The notes under the pieces are model-generated. The model was not told where the DNA came from. It made no database searches and saw only the letters and a list, made by a program, of their open reading frames with translations. The translations under genes and the position numbers were made by a program. Of a stretch of DNA of 64,000 nt, positions 6,712 to 14,474 are shown piece after piece (within the stretch, counting starts at the first letter, position 1; each line of letters opens with the position of its first letter). Location: assembly GCF_004136555.1 (NCBI RefSeq), contig NZ_NOIT01000004.1, positions 164,261-228,260 of the forward strand. Reading direction: 5' to 3'. This stretch comes from Kocuria carniphila. Its GTDB lineage: Bacteria > Actinomycetota > Actinomycetes > Actinomycetales > Micrococcaceae.

Positions 6712-8032
6712 GGCCGCAATGCACAACCAGCCGATCTGGCACGCCCCCGTGGGAACCGTGGCCGGCTGGCACGACGGCCCCGTGGATCGCGCTACCGGCA
6801 TCCGCTATGCGCGCGCGGACAGGCTGGAGGCCCCCACCCCGGTGGGCGATGCGACCGAACCGATCCAGGCGACGTCGTGGTCCCCGGCCTGCCCTCAGGC
6901 ACCCGTGCCGCTGCTGGACGACGCGGTGGGCAGCAGCATCGGCAAGCTTCCCGTGGACGAGGACTGCATGCGGCTCTCGATCACCGTTCCTGCGGGCACC
7001 GAACCCGACGCGAACCTACCCGTGATGGTGTGGATCCACGGGGGATCGTACGTGTCCGGCGCAGGTGACGCACCGTTCTACGACCCGAGCACGCTGGTGG
7101 CTGAGCAGAACGTGGTGGTCGTCAACGTGACCTACCGCCTGGGCCTGTTCGGGTACCTGGGTGACGGTCGAACCAGCCCCGCCAACCTGGGTCTGCTCGA
7201 TCAGATCGAGGCGCTGCGCTGGGTGCATTGCAATATTGCGGCCTTCGGCGGCGACACGGCCAATGTCACGATTTTCGGTCAATCCGCCGGGGGCGACGCC
7301 GCCGCCCATCTCATGATCGCCGAGGGCACCCGGGGCCTGTTCCGCCGTGCGATCGTGCAGAGCGCACCGTTCGGTCTCATGAAGAGCCGCAGCAAAATGA
7401 ACAAGGTGATGTCCCGCACCGCGAGTGGTCTGGCGCCCGACGCGCATTGGGAAGACGTGACGGCCGCGCAGTCGACGGTCGAGAAAGCGGCGTCGCGCTT
7501 CGGTCTGAAGGGGCAGATGCCCTTCGGCGTGCAGTACGGCCACGCGCCACTGCCTGCCGAGAAAGTTCTGGATGCGGCCTGGCGCGAGGTGGCTCCACAG
7601 GTGGACGTGCTCGTGGGATACACGACCCGCGAGGTCGCCCTGTTTGCAGCCGCCGTCCCGATGCTCCTCAAGCGGCTCGAGAAACCGAAGCGTGACCCCG
7701 CCCTGGAGCAGTTGGTGGTCAAGCCGCTGACCAAGCGGATCTACGGAACCGGAGCGAAGGCCTTCGCCTCGAGGCACGCGGCAGCCGGGGGCAAAGTGAC
7801 GGGCTACGTGTTGTCGTACGGCAACGAGGAGCATCCGTTGAATGCGGCCCACATTGCCGAACTGCCGTTGCTCTTTCCGTCAAGCGCGTGGGAGGGCGCG
7901 CCCAGTGCGCTGGGGCTGAGCCTCAACGACATGCAGGAACGCGGGCGGCTGCTGCGAACCCAGTGGGCGGAATTCGCTCGGGGTAATTCGGTGAACAGCC
8001 TGCCGGATATCGGGTTCCGGGTCATCGACTGA
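6704..8032 (+). CDS. Type B carboxylesterase
   Basis: A 442-residue alpha/beta-hydrolase of the carboxylesterase/para-nitrobenzyl esterase family. The oxyanion loop WIHGGSYVSG and the nucleophile elbow FGQSAGGD (catalytic Ser) are clear, and NVTYRLGLFGYLG is a typical family strand. At 442 residues it is shorter than the usual 490-550. Predicted to be cytoplasmic, as there is no signal peptide. It overlaps the GNAT gene, forming a two-gene unit; the natural ester substrate cannot be read from the sequence. Confidence 0.85.
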   Translation: MTEAAMHNQPIWHAPVGTVAGWHDGPVDRATGIRYARADRLEAPTPVGDATEPIQATSWSPACPQAPVPLLDDAVGSSIGKLPVDEDCMRLSITVPAGTEPDANLPVMVWIHGGSYVSGAGDAPFYDPSTLVAEQNVVVVNVTYRLGLFGYLGDGRTSPANLGLLDQIEALRWVHCNIAAFGGDTANVTIFGQSAGGDAAAHLMIAEGTRGLFRRAIVQSAPFGLMKSRSKMNKVMSRTASGLAPDAHWEDVTAAQSTVEKAASRFGLKGQMPFGVQYGHAPLPAEKVLDAAWREVAPQVDVLVGYTTREVALFAAAVPMLLKRLEKPKRDPALEQLVVKPLTKRIYGTGAKAFASRHAAAGGKVTGYVLSYGNEEHPLNAAHIAELPLLFPSSAWEGAPSALGLSLNDMQERGRLLRTQWAEFARGNSVNSLPDIGFRVID

Positions 8033-8074
8033 GTCGACTCACCGGTACTTGCCCTGGTGGTGGACGGCCTCTGC

Positions 8075-8923
8075 CTAGGACAACACCAACTTCGGCCCGG
8101 CTCCGTCGTGGCTGGGCCCCGGTAGCGGAGGCTGTGTCGGATACCGCTCCGCCGCGTGCCCCTCACGCTCCAGGAACTCGGTCAACTCGTTGATCGTGCT
8201 CATGAGTGGTGCGGGGAACACCACCGTTGAGTTCTTGTCGACGCCAAGTTCCACCAAGGTCTGCAGGTTGCGCAGTTGCAGGGCCAGCGGGTGTGCCATC
8301 ATGACGTCCGAGGCCTCACCCAACGCGGCCGCGGCCCTTGCCTCGCCTTCGGCGTTGATGATCTTGGACCTCTTCTCCCGTTCCGCCTCTGCCTGCCGGG
8401 CCATCGCGCGCTTCATGCTCTCGGGCAGTTGGATGTCCTTGAGTTCGACCAGCACTACTTCGACTCCCCACTCGACGGTTGCGCGATCGAGGATGATCTT
8501 GATGTCCAAATTGATCTGATCGGTTTCGGACAAGATGTCATCCAATGAATGCTGGCCAACCACCTTGCGCAGCGTGGTTTGGGCAATCTGATTGATGGCC
8601 GCACCGATGTTCTCAATGGCGATCACGGATTTGACCGGTTCAACGACCCGGAAATACGCCACCGCCGAAACATCCACGCTCACGTTGTCCCGGGTGATGA
8701 TCCCCTGAGACTGGATCGGCATGGTCACGATGCGCGTGGACACTCTGTGGAGCACGTCGACGGCCGGAACGATGAGCCGAATCCCCGGCTCTCGCACTCC
8801 GTTCAGTCGTCCGAAGCGGAGGATGACACCTTTTTCGTACTGCTTGATGACTCGTATCGACATGATGGCGAGCAAGACCACAACCACCAGTAGAACGAGC
8901 AGGATGATGATGAGTGTGCTCAT
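8075..8923 (-). CDS. Slipin/stomatin-like SPFH protein
   Basis: A 282-residue protein with one N-terminal membrane helix (about 3-25), then an SPFH/Band 7 domain (QYEKGVILRFGRLNGVREPG onward) and a charged helical region (RQAEAEREKRSKIINAEGEA) typical of slipins. The proline-rich C-terminus is probably exposed to cytoplasm. Slipins oligomerise in membrane microdomains; many bacteria pair them with a NfeD protein, but none is next to this one. It is convergent with the esterase gene. Confidence 0.9.
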   Translation of the reverse strand: MSTLIIILLVLLVVVVLLAIMSIRVIKQYEKGVILRFGRLNGVREPGIRLIVPAVDVLHRVSTRIVTMPIQSQGIITRDNVSVDVSAVAYFRVVEPVKSVIAIENIGAAINQIAQTTLRKVVGQHSLDDILSETDQINLDIKIILDRATVEWGVEVVLVELKDIQLPESMKRAMARQAEAEREKRSKIINAEGEARAAAALGEASDVMMAHPLALQLRNLQTLVELGVDKNSTVVFPAPLMSTINELTEFLEREGHAAERYPTQPPLPGPSHDGAGPKLVLS

Positions 8924-9043
8924 GACGGCACCCCTCTAGCACTAGACATGCCGGCGGTGCGACCGAGCGTTCTTTGTGGACGATCATCGCCGCCCTGTAC
9001 CGTCAAGCGTACGCTCGCCCAGTCGCACCGGAGAGGCCCCCGG

Positions 9044-9265
9044 TCAGCTCTTTTCGGGATCAGAGACGGGTGTGGCCTGAGGTGTGAACAAGTCCTCGAT
9101 GCGACAGCCGAACACCTCAGCGATTCGGAACGCCAGTGGGAGGCTCGGATCAAAACGGCCTCGCTCGATGGAGATCACGGTCTGCCGGGACACCCCCAAC
9201 AACGCGGCCAAGTGGGCCTGCGACCAGGACCGCTCCCCGCGTTGCTCGGCAATGATGTTCTCCAC
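9044..9265 (-). CDS. XRE-family transcriptional regulator
   Basis: A 73-residue HTH_3 protein. The helix-turn-helix reads SQAHLAALLGVSRQTVISIE, followed by the family hallmark GRFDPSLPLAFRIAEVFGCRIEDLF. The start is GTG at 9265, which shares its first base with the stop of the membrane gene (TAGTG), so translation is coupled. This gene order (multi-pass membrane protein then tiny XRE regulator) is common in Gram-positives, where the regulator controls its own pair. The symmetric operator at 9742-9776 is the probable binding site. Confidence 0.9.
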   Translation of the reverse strand: MENIIAEQRGERSWSQAHLAALLGVSRQTVISIERGRFDPSLPLAFRIAEVFGCRIEDLFTPQATPVSDPEKS

Positions 9266-9699
9266 TAGGAGTCCCGCCTTCTGGCCACCCAGAAACGAAC
9301 CGCGAAACTGACCACCGCCAACACCAGGATCAGGGTCAGAACAACCATCCCGCTGACTTCAAGCCGGGTGATCGCCAGGACGAACAGCGCAATACCGGCC
9401 GTGGTGATGATGTTGTGGAATGCCCCCGAGGTGGCCTTGTCATACCACCGGCGCTCAATGTTGTCCTCCGCGTGCTCATCCGACTCCACCGTGTACTTGG
9501 AGACGAACAACACCCAGCCCAGGGCGAAGAACGTTCCCGCGGTACAGGCCGCAAAGATTACGAATCCGAGCAATCTGTTCTCGTCGTAGAACAACGACGC
9601 AATGGCCCCCACGATGGAGGCGAGCACAAGGGCCGCAAGAACGCTCAGCACGTAGGCCGAGAGTGGTGCCTTGCCAGCGGTGCGGGTTGTTGTTGCCAT
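9265..9699 (-). CDS. Small multi-pass membrane protein paired with XRE regulator
   Basis: A 144-residue protein with four predicted membrane helices (about 15-35, 45-65, 92-110 and 116-136), separated by a loop with SDEHAEDNIERRWYDKATSG. This fits the DUF2178-like proteins that accompany XRE regulators. I start at the second of two tandem ATGs (9699), which has AAGGGAG at a suitable distance; the longer frame from 9789 would run through the operator. Function is unknown. It forms a two-gene operon with the regulator downstream. Confidence 0.8.
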   Translation of the reverse strand: MATTTRTAGKAPLSAYVLSVLAALVLASIVGAIASLFYDENRLLGFVIFAACTAGTFFALGWVLFVSKYTVESDEHAEDNIERRWYDKATSGAFHNIITTAGIALFVLAITRLEVSGMVVLTLILVLAVVSFAVRFWVARRRDS

Positions 9700-9741
9700 C
9701 ATGACTCCCTTGATATGGGCTTGTGCGGCCCTTCCGGCTAT

Positions 9742-9776
9742 GTAAAGCGCACTTGACTCAGTCAAGCAAGCTTTAC
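9742..9776. promoter_or_regulatory. 35-bp nested dyad, likely operator of the XRE pair
   Basis: Two nested inverted repeats share one centre at 9759: inner CTTGACT-C-AGTCAAG (9752-9766) and outer GTAAAGC (9742-9748) with GCTTTAC (9770-9776). Only the 3-base spacers break the symmetry. It lies 43 bases upstream of the membrane-protein start, so autoregulation by the XRE protein is the natural inference. Confidence 0.65.
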
Positions 9777-9785
9777 CATTCGACG

Positions 9786-10361
9786 TCAAGGGTGTTTGAC
9801 AACAATTCCAGCGGCCTTCGCGATCTCCCGGTAGGCCGCCGCTAAGTCGTCAACACTCGCGTGGGCATTGAGACCGCTGGGGTTAGGCGCGACCCACAAC
9901 TGCACACCGGGCCACGGGGAGTCCTGCTTTCCCAGTTGCGCCTTCGGGAGTTTGAAGGCCGAGCGGTAGGCGGTAATACCCAGAACAGCGACCACCTTGG
10001 GTTTTCGCTCGGCCACGAGCCGATTCAACCGATCCGCACCGGCCAACAGTTCTCCGCGGGACAGCTCATCTGCCCGTGCGGTGGCCCGCGGGCAGATGTT
10101 GCTGTTGCCGATGCCCTTGCTCGTCAATTGTGCGAGGTCTGATTCCGAGTAACCGTCCCTCGCGTCGATGAGAGTATCGGTGATGCCCGCTCGGTACAGA
10201 GCCGGATAGAAGCGGTTGCCGGGCCGCGCGAAGTGAGCACCCGTAGCCGCCGTCCATAAACTGGGATTGATGCCCACGAACAGGAGATTCAGCGGATCGG
10301 GTAGCAGGTCCGGCACCGTGCAATCGCGGAACGTCTCAAGTTCTGCACGCGAAAATCCCAT
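9786..10361 (-). CDS. mug: Mug-type mismatch-specific uracil/thymine DNA glycosylase
   Basis: A 191-residue member of the uracil-DNA glycosylase superfamily, family 2. The catalytic motif appears as LFVGINPSLWTAATGAHFA (GINP with the Asn that activates water), and the DNA-intercalation loop as VAPNPSGLNAH. The enzyme removes uracil or thymine mispaired with guanine, and ethenocytosine. It is monocistronic, and its stop lies next to the XRE operator. Length and motifs match the family well. Confidence 0.88.
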   Translation of the reverse strand: MGFSRAELETFRDCTVPDLLPDPLNLLFVGINPSLWTAATGAHFARPGNRFYPALYRAGITDTLIDARDGYSESDLAQLTSKGIGNSNICPRATARADELSRGELLAGADRLNRLVAERKPKVVAVLGITAYRSAFKLPKAQLGKQDSPWPGVQLWVAPNPSGLNAHASVDDLAAAYREIAKAAGIVVKHP

Positions 10362-10426
10362 GTGATCAGGCTATCCGTGTGGTGCCCGTCCTCCTCAAGT
10401 ACATCCGGGGACCCGCACGGCCACTG

Positions 10427-11311
10427 TTACGACCGTTGAGCCGATCGCACGGCAGCGGCACTGGCCAGAATCACAAGCCCGATGCCCGCGATTTCCAGAA
10501 CATCGAGTGCCTGACCCAGCATGACCCACCCCACGAGTGCCGCGATCGCCGGTGCCAGACTCACCAGAATCGCGAATGTTTCCGCAGCAAGGAGCCGCAG
10601 CGATGCGAGCTCCAGGGCATAGGGTACCGCCGAGGACATCACGGCGATCAGCGCGCCGATCAGCAATACCCACGGGTCCAGGAGTTCGACGCCGCCGCTG
10701 GCCACTCCGAACGGCGCGGCCAGGAGCGCACCCACCACCATGGCGAGCGCGAGACCTTGTGTACCGGGAAATTCCCGCCCGGCTTGGCGGGACATGAGGA
10801 TATACAGCGCCCACATGCACGCGGCGGCCAAGGCGAAGGCCACGCCCACCGGATCCAGGCCGTCCGTACTGGGCCCCACGCCGCTGAGCAGGAGCACTCC
10901 AACGAGCGCCAGCCCGGCCCACAACAGACCGCTCAATTTACGGGACAACACGACCGACAACACCAGGGGCCCGAGCAGTTCAATGGTCACCGCAACACCA
11001 AGCGGCAAGCGGGCAATGGCCTGATAGATACACATGTTCATGGCTCCGAGACTCAACCCGAACCCGAGGATCACCGGCAGCTTCTTGGTCGTGATCGCAC
11101 GAACCGAGGGTCGGAACACGATCCACAACAGCACCGATGAAATGAGCAGGCGCAGAAAGACCGCACCCTGTGCACCCACGCGATCGAAGATCTGATACGC
11201 AATGGCCGCACCGGTCTGGGTAACGAGCGCCGCTGCGACGACCAAGGCGACGCCAGCCGCGGAGGACCCCGGCGCCGTCGGCGGATGAGAACGAGACGAG
11301 CGATTGGTCAC
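10427..11311 (-). CDS. EamA/RhtA-like amino-acid or metabolite exporter
   Basis: A 294-residue inner-membrane protein with about ten membrane helices in two EamA repeats, most like the RhtA/threonine-homoserine exporter branch (FLRLLISSVLLWIVFRP, LLGPLVLSVVLSRKLSG). I start at GTG 11311, giving a short cytoplasmic tail before the first helix; ATG codons at 11380 and 11425 would add an unlikely polar extension that overlaps the promoter of the divergent gene. The substrate is not known. Confidence 0.8.
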   Translation of the reverse strand: MTNRSSRSHPPTAPGSSAAGVALVVAAALVTQTGAAIAYQIFDRVGAQGAVFLRLLISSVLLWIVFRPSVRAITTKKLPVILGFGLSLGAMNMCIYQAIARLPLGVAVTIELLGPLVLSVVLSRKLSGLLWAGLALVGVLLLSGVGPSTDGLDPVGVAFALAAACMWALYILMSRQAGREFPGTQGLALAMVVGALLAAPFGVASGGVELLDPWVLLIGALIAVMSSAVPYALELASLRLLAAETFAILVSLAPAIAALVGWVMLGQALDVLEIAGIGLVILASAAAVRSAQRS

Positions 11312-11413
11312 CACACCGAATGTACGCGGTTCCGAGCTTTGGTGGCACCGGTCGATAGCCTGAATAGTGGCTGACTGCATGACCCCCATCACACAACCAG
11401 GGCGAGGGTTAAC

Positions 11414-12118
11414 GTGAACGATCAACGTGTCCTAGGGCAATTCGAAACACTCAAGAATTCTGGAACCGTGCAGCTTTCAACGAACCGCGGGAAATTGATT
11501 TTCCTGTTTCTGCTCACCCTGGTCTTCACGCTCTTCGGCCTGGGAATGATGTTCGCGTCCTCTGGACAGGCCGCGACGGTAGCAGGGATGTTCGGGTCCG
11601 GATCCTTCTGGATCGGGCTCCTGGTGGTGGTGTTCTTCGGCATCTTAGGTATTCCGTCCCTGTTCTCCCAGATCGTTCAGAAGCGGCAACTGACTCTGGA
11701 TAAACAGGGTTTCCGCTACGGGAAGCCCCATTCGGCGGGCACCGATCCCGAGCTCGAGATCCGCTGGGACGAGGTGGAAGGAATGGGGCTGGCGCGCGTG
11801 AGCCGTTCAACCATGGTCGCGATGAAGCTGACTTCCGAAGGCTACGAACGCTACGAATCTCAGCTGACGGGCTCTACACGCCAATTGGCCAAGGCCAATC
11901 AAAGGATGATGGGCGAGGGCATGATTGCCCTTCCGGCCACCATCGGTGGCGGGCCCAAGGAACTAGTGACTTTGCTGGGACTGGCGCACGGTCAGTACGG
12001 CCCTCCTGAAGTGCGCGAAGGGTATGCGCGTGCCCAGGCGGAGGCTCATGCAGATGCCGAGGCTGTTACTCATGATCCGCGAGCTGAACGACCCCGCACT
12101 GCCGACCCTCAGGAGTAA
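11414..12118 (+). CDS. Membrane protein with PH-like domain
   Basis: A 234-residue protein starting with GTG at 11414 behind GGCGAGGG. It has two close membrane helices (about 27-47 and 60-85), then a cytoplasmic part whose LTLDKQGFRYGKPHSAG and EIRWDEVEGMGLARVS read like the strands of a bacterial PH-like domain. The C-terminal tail is Ala/Glu-rich. The architecture matches STM3941-type membrane proteins of unknown role. Its last 10 bases overlap the convergent TspO-like gene. Confidence 0.65.
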   Translation: MNDQRVLGQFETLKNSGTVQLSTNRGKLIFLFLLTLVFTLFGLGMMFASSGQAATVAGMFGSGSFWIGLLVVVFFGILGIPSLFSQIVQKRQLTLDKQGFRYGKPHSAGTDPELEIRWDEVEGMGLARVSRSTMVAMKLTSEGYERYESQLTGSTRQLAKANQRMMGEGMIALPATIGGGPKELVTLLGLAHGQYGPPEVREGYARAQAEAHADAEAVTHDPRAERPRTADPQE

Positions 12119-12924
12119 GCGGGTTCTCGATCCAGGCTGCGGCACTGACGAGCTGACCGGTAGAGCCGTCCACGACCTAGAGCCCAGATGATCAGAACAA
12201 TCGCGGACAGAATGCCCGCCGCGATACCGACGAGCTGTGAGGCCGGCTCATCGGTGAGACGAGCCACGCTGATCCAGGCCAGTGCCCAGGCGATACCGGC
12301 GGCCACCGCGAACCGGGGGCCCAGGACGATCACGTAGACGGCGGACAGTACCACCGCAACGGTCATCACGGTCACGGCGATCCACTCATCTGATGGGCCT
12401 CCAGAACCCCAGCCTGATGCGGATCCGGCTGCCGCGATATTGGCGCACGTTGCCGCCGTGACCCAACCGAGGTACAAGCCAAAGGTGCCGTCCACGATGA
12501 GCTTACCGAGCGGCGTCGTCCCGGGATTTTCGCGCAGACGCTTGACCAGAATTCCCAACGTGATCGCGAGCGCCAGGATGACCAGGACGCTGACCCAGAT
12601 CCAACCGACCTGGGTGACCAGCAACCACACCGCATTGAGGATCATGGTGATGCCGGCGAGCCACCCGATCCGGCGTTCGCGTGAGGTGGTGGCCACGCGA
12701 GGGAGCCACTGCCAGATGGTGTAGGCGAAGAGGCCGAGGTAAATCACGGACCAAATCGAGAACGCCGTGCCGAGCGGGGCAATAAGAGTGGCATCAGCGG
12801 AGAGCGCACCACCGGAGGACTCCGCAACCCGTGTACCGATCACCCCTGTTCCCACAAGCGTGCCGATGACACAGAAGATTTCAGCGGCAGTGACGAATAG
12901 GCGGCGGGCCAGATCGGTGTTCAT
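12109..12924 (-). CDS. TspO/MBR-like tryptophan-rich membrane protein
   Basis: A 271-residue protein with seven or eight membrane helices. The segment PLGTAFSIWSVIYLGLFAY and the tryptophans in TIWQW, NAVWLL and GWIWVSV recall the TspO/tryptophan-rich sensory family, which binds tetrapyrroles, though at 271 residues it is longer than classic 150-residue TspO. I start at MNTDLARR (12924), behind GAGGAGAG; the longer frame from 12975 is less likely. Function is uncertain. Confidence 0.65.
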   Translation of the reverse strand: MNTDLARRLFVTAAEIFCVIGTLVGTGVIGTRVAESSGGALSADATLIAPLGTAFSIWSVIYLGLFAYTIWQWLPRVATTSRERRIGWLAGITMILNAVWLLVTQVGWIWVSVLVILALAITLGILVKRLRENPGTTPLGKLIVDGTFGLYLGWVTAATCANIAAAGSASGWGSGGPSDEWIAVTVMTVAVVLSAVYVIVLGPRFAVAAGIAWALAWISVARLTDEPASQLVGIAAGILSAIVLIIWALGRGRLYRSARQCRSLDREPAYS

Positions 12925-13011
12925 GACTCTCCTCAGGTAGCGTCCCGCCACCGTAGCGAAGAAACCATAAGACAACTGATTAACAGCCGCGTGTGACGTG
13001 CACTAATACTC

Positions 13012-13143
13012 TCAGCCGGGTGTGACGCAGTGGTCGGAAGCTTTTGCGAGGCGCGCGTCAAAGGTCAGCACTTTGCATCCCAACGCCTCTGCGAGAACCA
13101 CGTACATCGCGTCATGTGAGGAAATGTTGTGCCTAAAGCTGGC
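13012..13143 (-). pseudogene. C-terminal remnant of a VapC-like PIN toxin
   Basis: The minus strand here reads RHNISSHDAMYVVLAEALGC then KVLTFDARLAKASDHC to a TGA at 13012-13014. This is the last third of a PIN-domain toxin, with the conserved SxxDAxYVxLAEALG and LxTxDxRL segments, including the acidic residues of the active site's second half. The N-terminal two thirds and any VapB partner are absent; the hydrolase gene begins to run in directly upstream. A decayed toxin gene is the best reading. Confidence 0.65.
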
Positions 13144-13153
13144 CTTCCGATCC

Positions 13154-13975
13154 CTACTTCCGCTCGGACAACAGGAACGTCCGCAGAGCATTGATGACTT
13201 CCTGCGGGCGGTCCGAATGCACCCAGTGGCTGGCTCCGCGCACCTTCAAGCGAATGGTGCTGGGGAAGAGCGCGCGCATGACGGGCTCGTCCTCGTCCTT
13301 GACGTAGTTGGACTTCTCGCCGGCGATCCAGAGCACCCGGCCGGGGAACTGGACCTGGTCGAGATCGGTCTCGATGTCCGGGAAGCCCATGATGGTTTCC
13401 AGCTCGGAGCGCAGCAGGGTGAGGTTGGGCTGCCAACGCAGACCGTCGCCATCGTTCTTGAGATTCTGGAGCAGGAACCCGCGCACGCCGGCCTCACGGA
13501 TGGGGTCTTTGAGAGCGGCGTCCACGTCGGAGCGGCGCTCGGCGGATTCAATGTCCACGGCCGCGAGCGCGTCCAGGAGGTGATGGAATTCGCTGCGACT
13601 CGAACCCGAACCCACGGGCGAAATGTCAATGATCACCAGCTTGCGCACCAACTCCGGATGACGCAGGGCAAGCACCATGGCCACTTTGCCACCCATCGAG
13701 TGACCGACCACGTCCACGGGGCCGTCCGCGGCGAAACTGCTCTCGAGATGCTCCGCCACCTGATCCGCGAGTTGCAGATAATCGAGTTCCTCGGTCCAGT
13801 CCGACTGGCCGTGGTTCGGCAGATCCACCAGCAGGCTGCGGAACTCGGGCTGCAGACCCTTGGCGATCATGCTGAAGTTCTTACCCCGGCCGAACAGGCC
13901 GTGGAGGAACACGACGCGGTGATCGCCGTCGCCGGTTTCGACGGAATGAACGGTGGTTGAGCTCGTATCAGTCAC
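13154..13975 (-). CDS. Alpha/beta-fold hydrolase
   Basis: A 273-residue alpha/beta hydrolase. The oxyanion loop VVFLHGLFGRGKNF, the nucleophile elbow VVGHSMGGKVA (Ser), an acid in WIAGEKSNYVKDED and the histidine in GASHWVHSDRP form the expected catalytic set. The sequence resembles YbfF/ABHD11-like esterases that act on small acyl esters. No signal peptide, so cytoplasmic. It is a single gene upstream of the VapC remnant. Confidence 0.87.
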   Translation of the reverse strand: MTDTSSTTVHSVETGDGDHRVVFLHGLFGRGKNFSMIAKGLQPEFRSLLVDLPNHGQSDWTEELDYLQLADQVAEHLESSFAADGPVDVVGHSMGGKVAMVLALRHPELVRKLVIIDISPVGSGSSRSEFHHLLDALAAVDIESAERRSDVDAALKDPIREAGVRGFLLQNLKNDGDGLRWQPNLTLLRSELETIMGFPDIETDLDQVQFPGRVLWIAGEKSNYVKDEDEPVMRALFPSTIRLKVRGASHWVHSDRPQEVINALRTFLLSERK

Positions 13976-14032
13976 CCGACCAATCTACTGGTCACGCTGC
14001 CCCACCACCCAAGTCGAACACGGCGGGACGAG

Positions 14033-14302
14033 TCAGGACCCGGAACCTCGCAATCGGTCGATGTGCTCCGAGGCCTCGGCCTTGGTGAGATTAGCGGGCA
14101 GCTCTTCACCCGCTCGCTTGGCCAGCGTGTCCAAGTAGGACTTCTGGGACTCGGTCATCGGGTCGTTACCGCTCACCCACTCTTCGGGGTCCTTTTCCAG
14201 GTTTGGGTTCTGCGCGTCACTTGTCGCACCGATGGTCTCGCCGGTATCACCGCGCGCTCCGAGGGGTTCGCCGGCAATGTTCTCGTCAGGGTTCTGGGTC
14301 AT
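14033..14302 (-). CDS. DUF3072 domain protein
   Basis: An 89-residue acidic protein behind a GAGGAGC ribosome site. The C-terminal 40 residues, PMTESQKSYLDTLAKRAGEE then LPANLTKAEASEHIDRL, are the DUF3072 signature, a small two-helix module seen in actinobacteria and other soil bacteria, often beside Rho-N- or SAP-like folds. The N-terminal half is unstructured and rich in Gly, Asn and Asp. Role unknown. Confidence 0.85.
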   Translation of the reverse strand: MTQNPDENIAGEPLGARGDTGETIGATSDAQNPNLEKDPEEWVSGNDPMTESQKSYLDTLAKRAGEELPANLTKAEASEHIDRLRGSGS

Positions 14303-14474
14303 GATTGCTCCTCAATCCTCTGCACTGTGGGTCCCATGAATTCTGGTGGGTTGGGCGACGTTGAAACACCACCGATAATCACCCACCTTGCTATCCAGGT
14401 TAATCCCACCCGCCGACAGCCATAAGAGCTTTTTCGCTCAGGGCAGCAGCTCAAAGATGAGACCCTTTGCCCTG

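Noticed and set aside
9703..9789. N-terminal extension of the XRE-paired membrane protein
   Set aside because: It would translate through the symmetric operator; the ATG at 9699 has a proper ribosome site.
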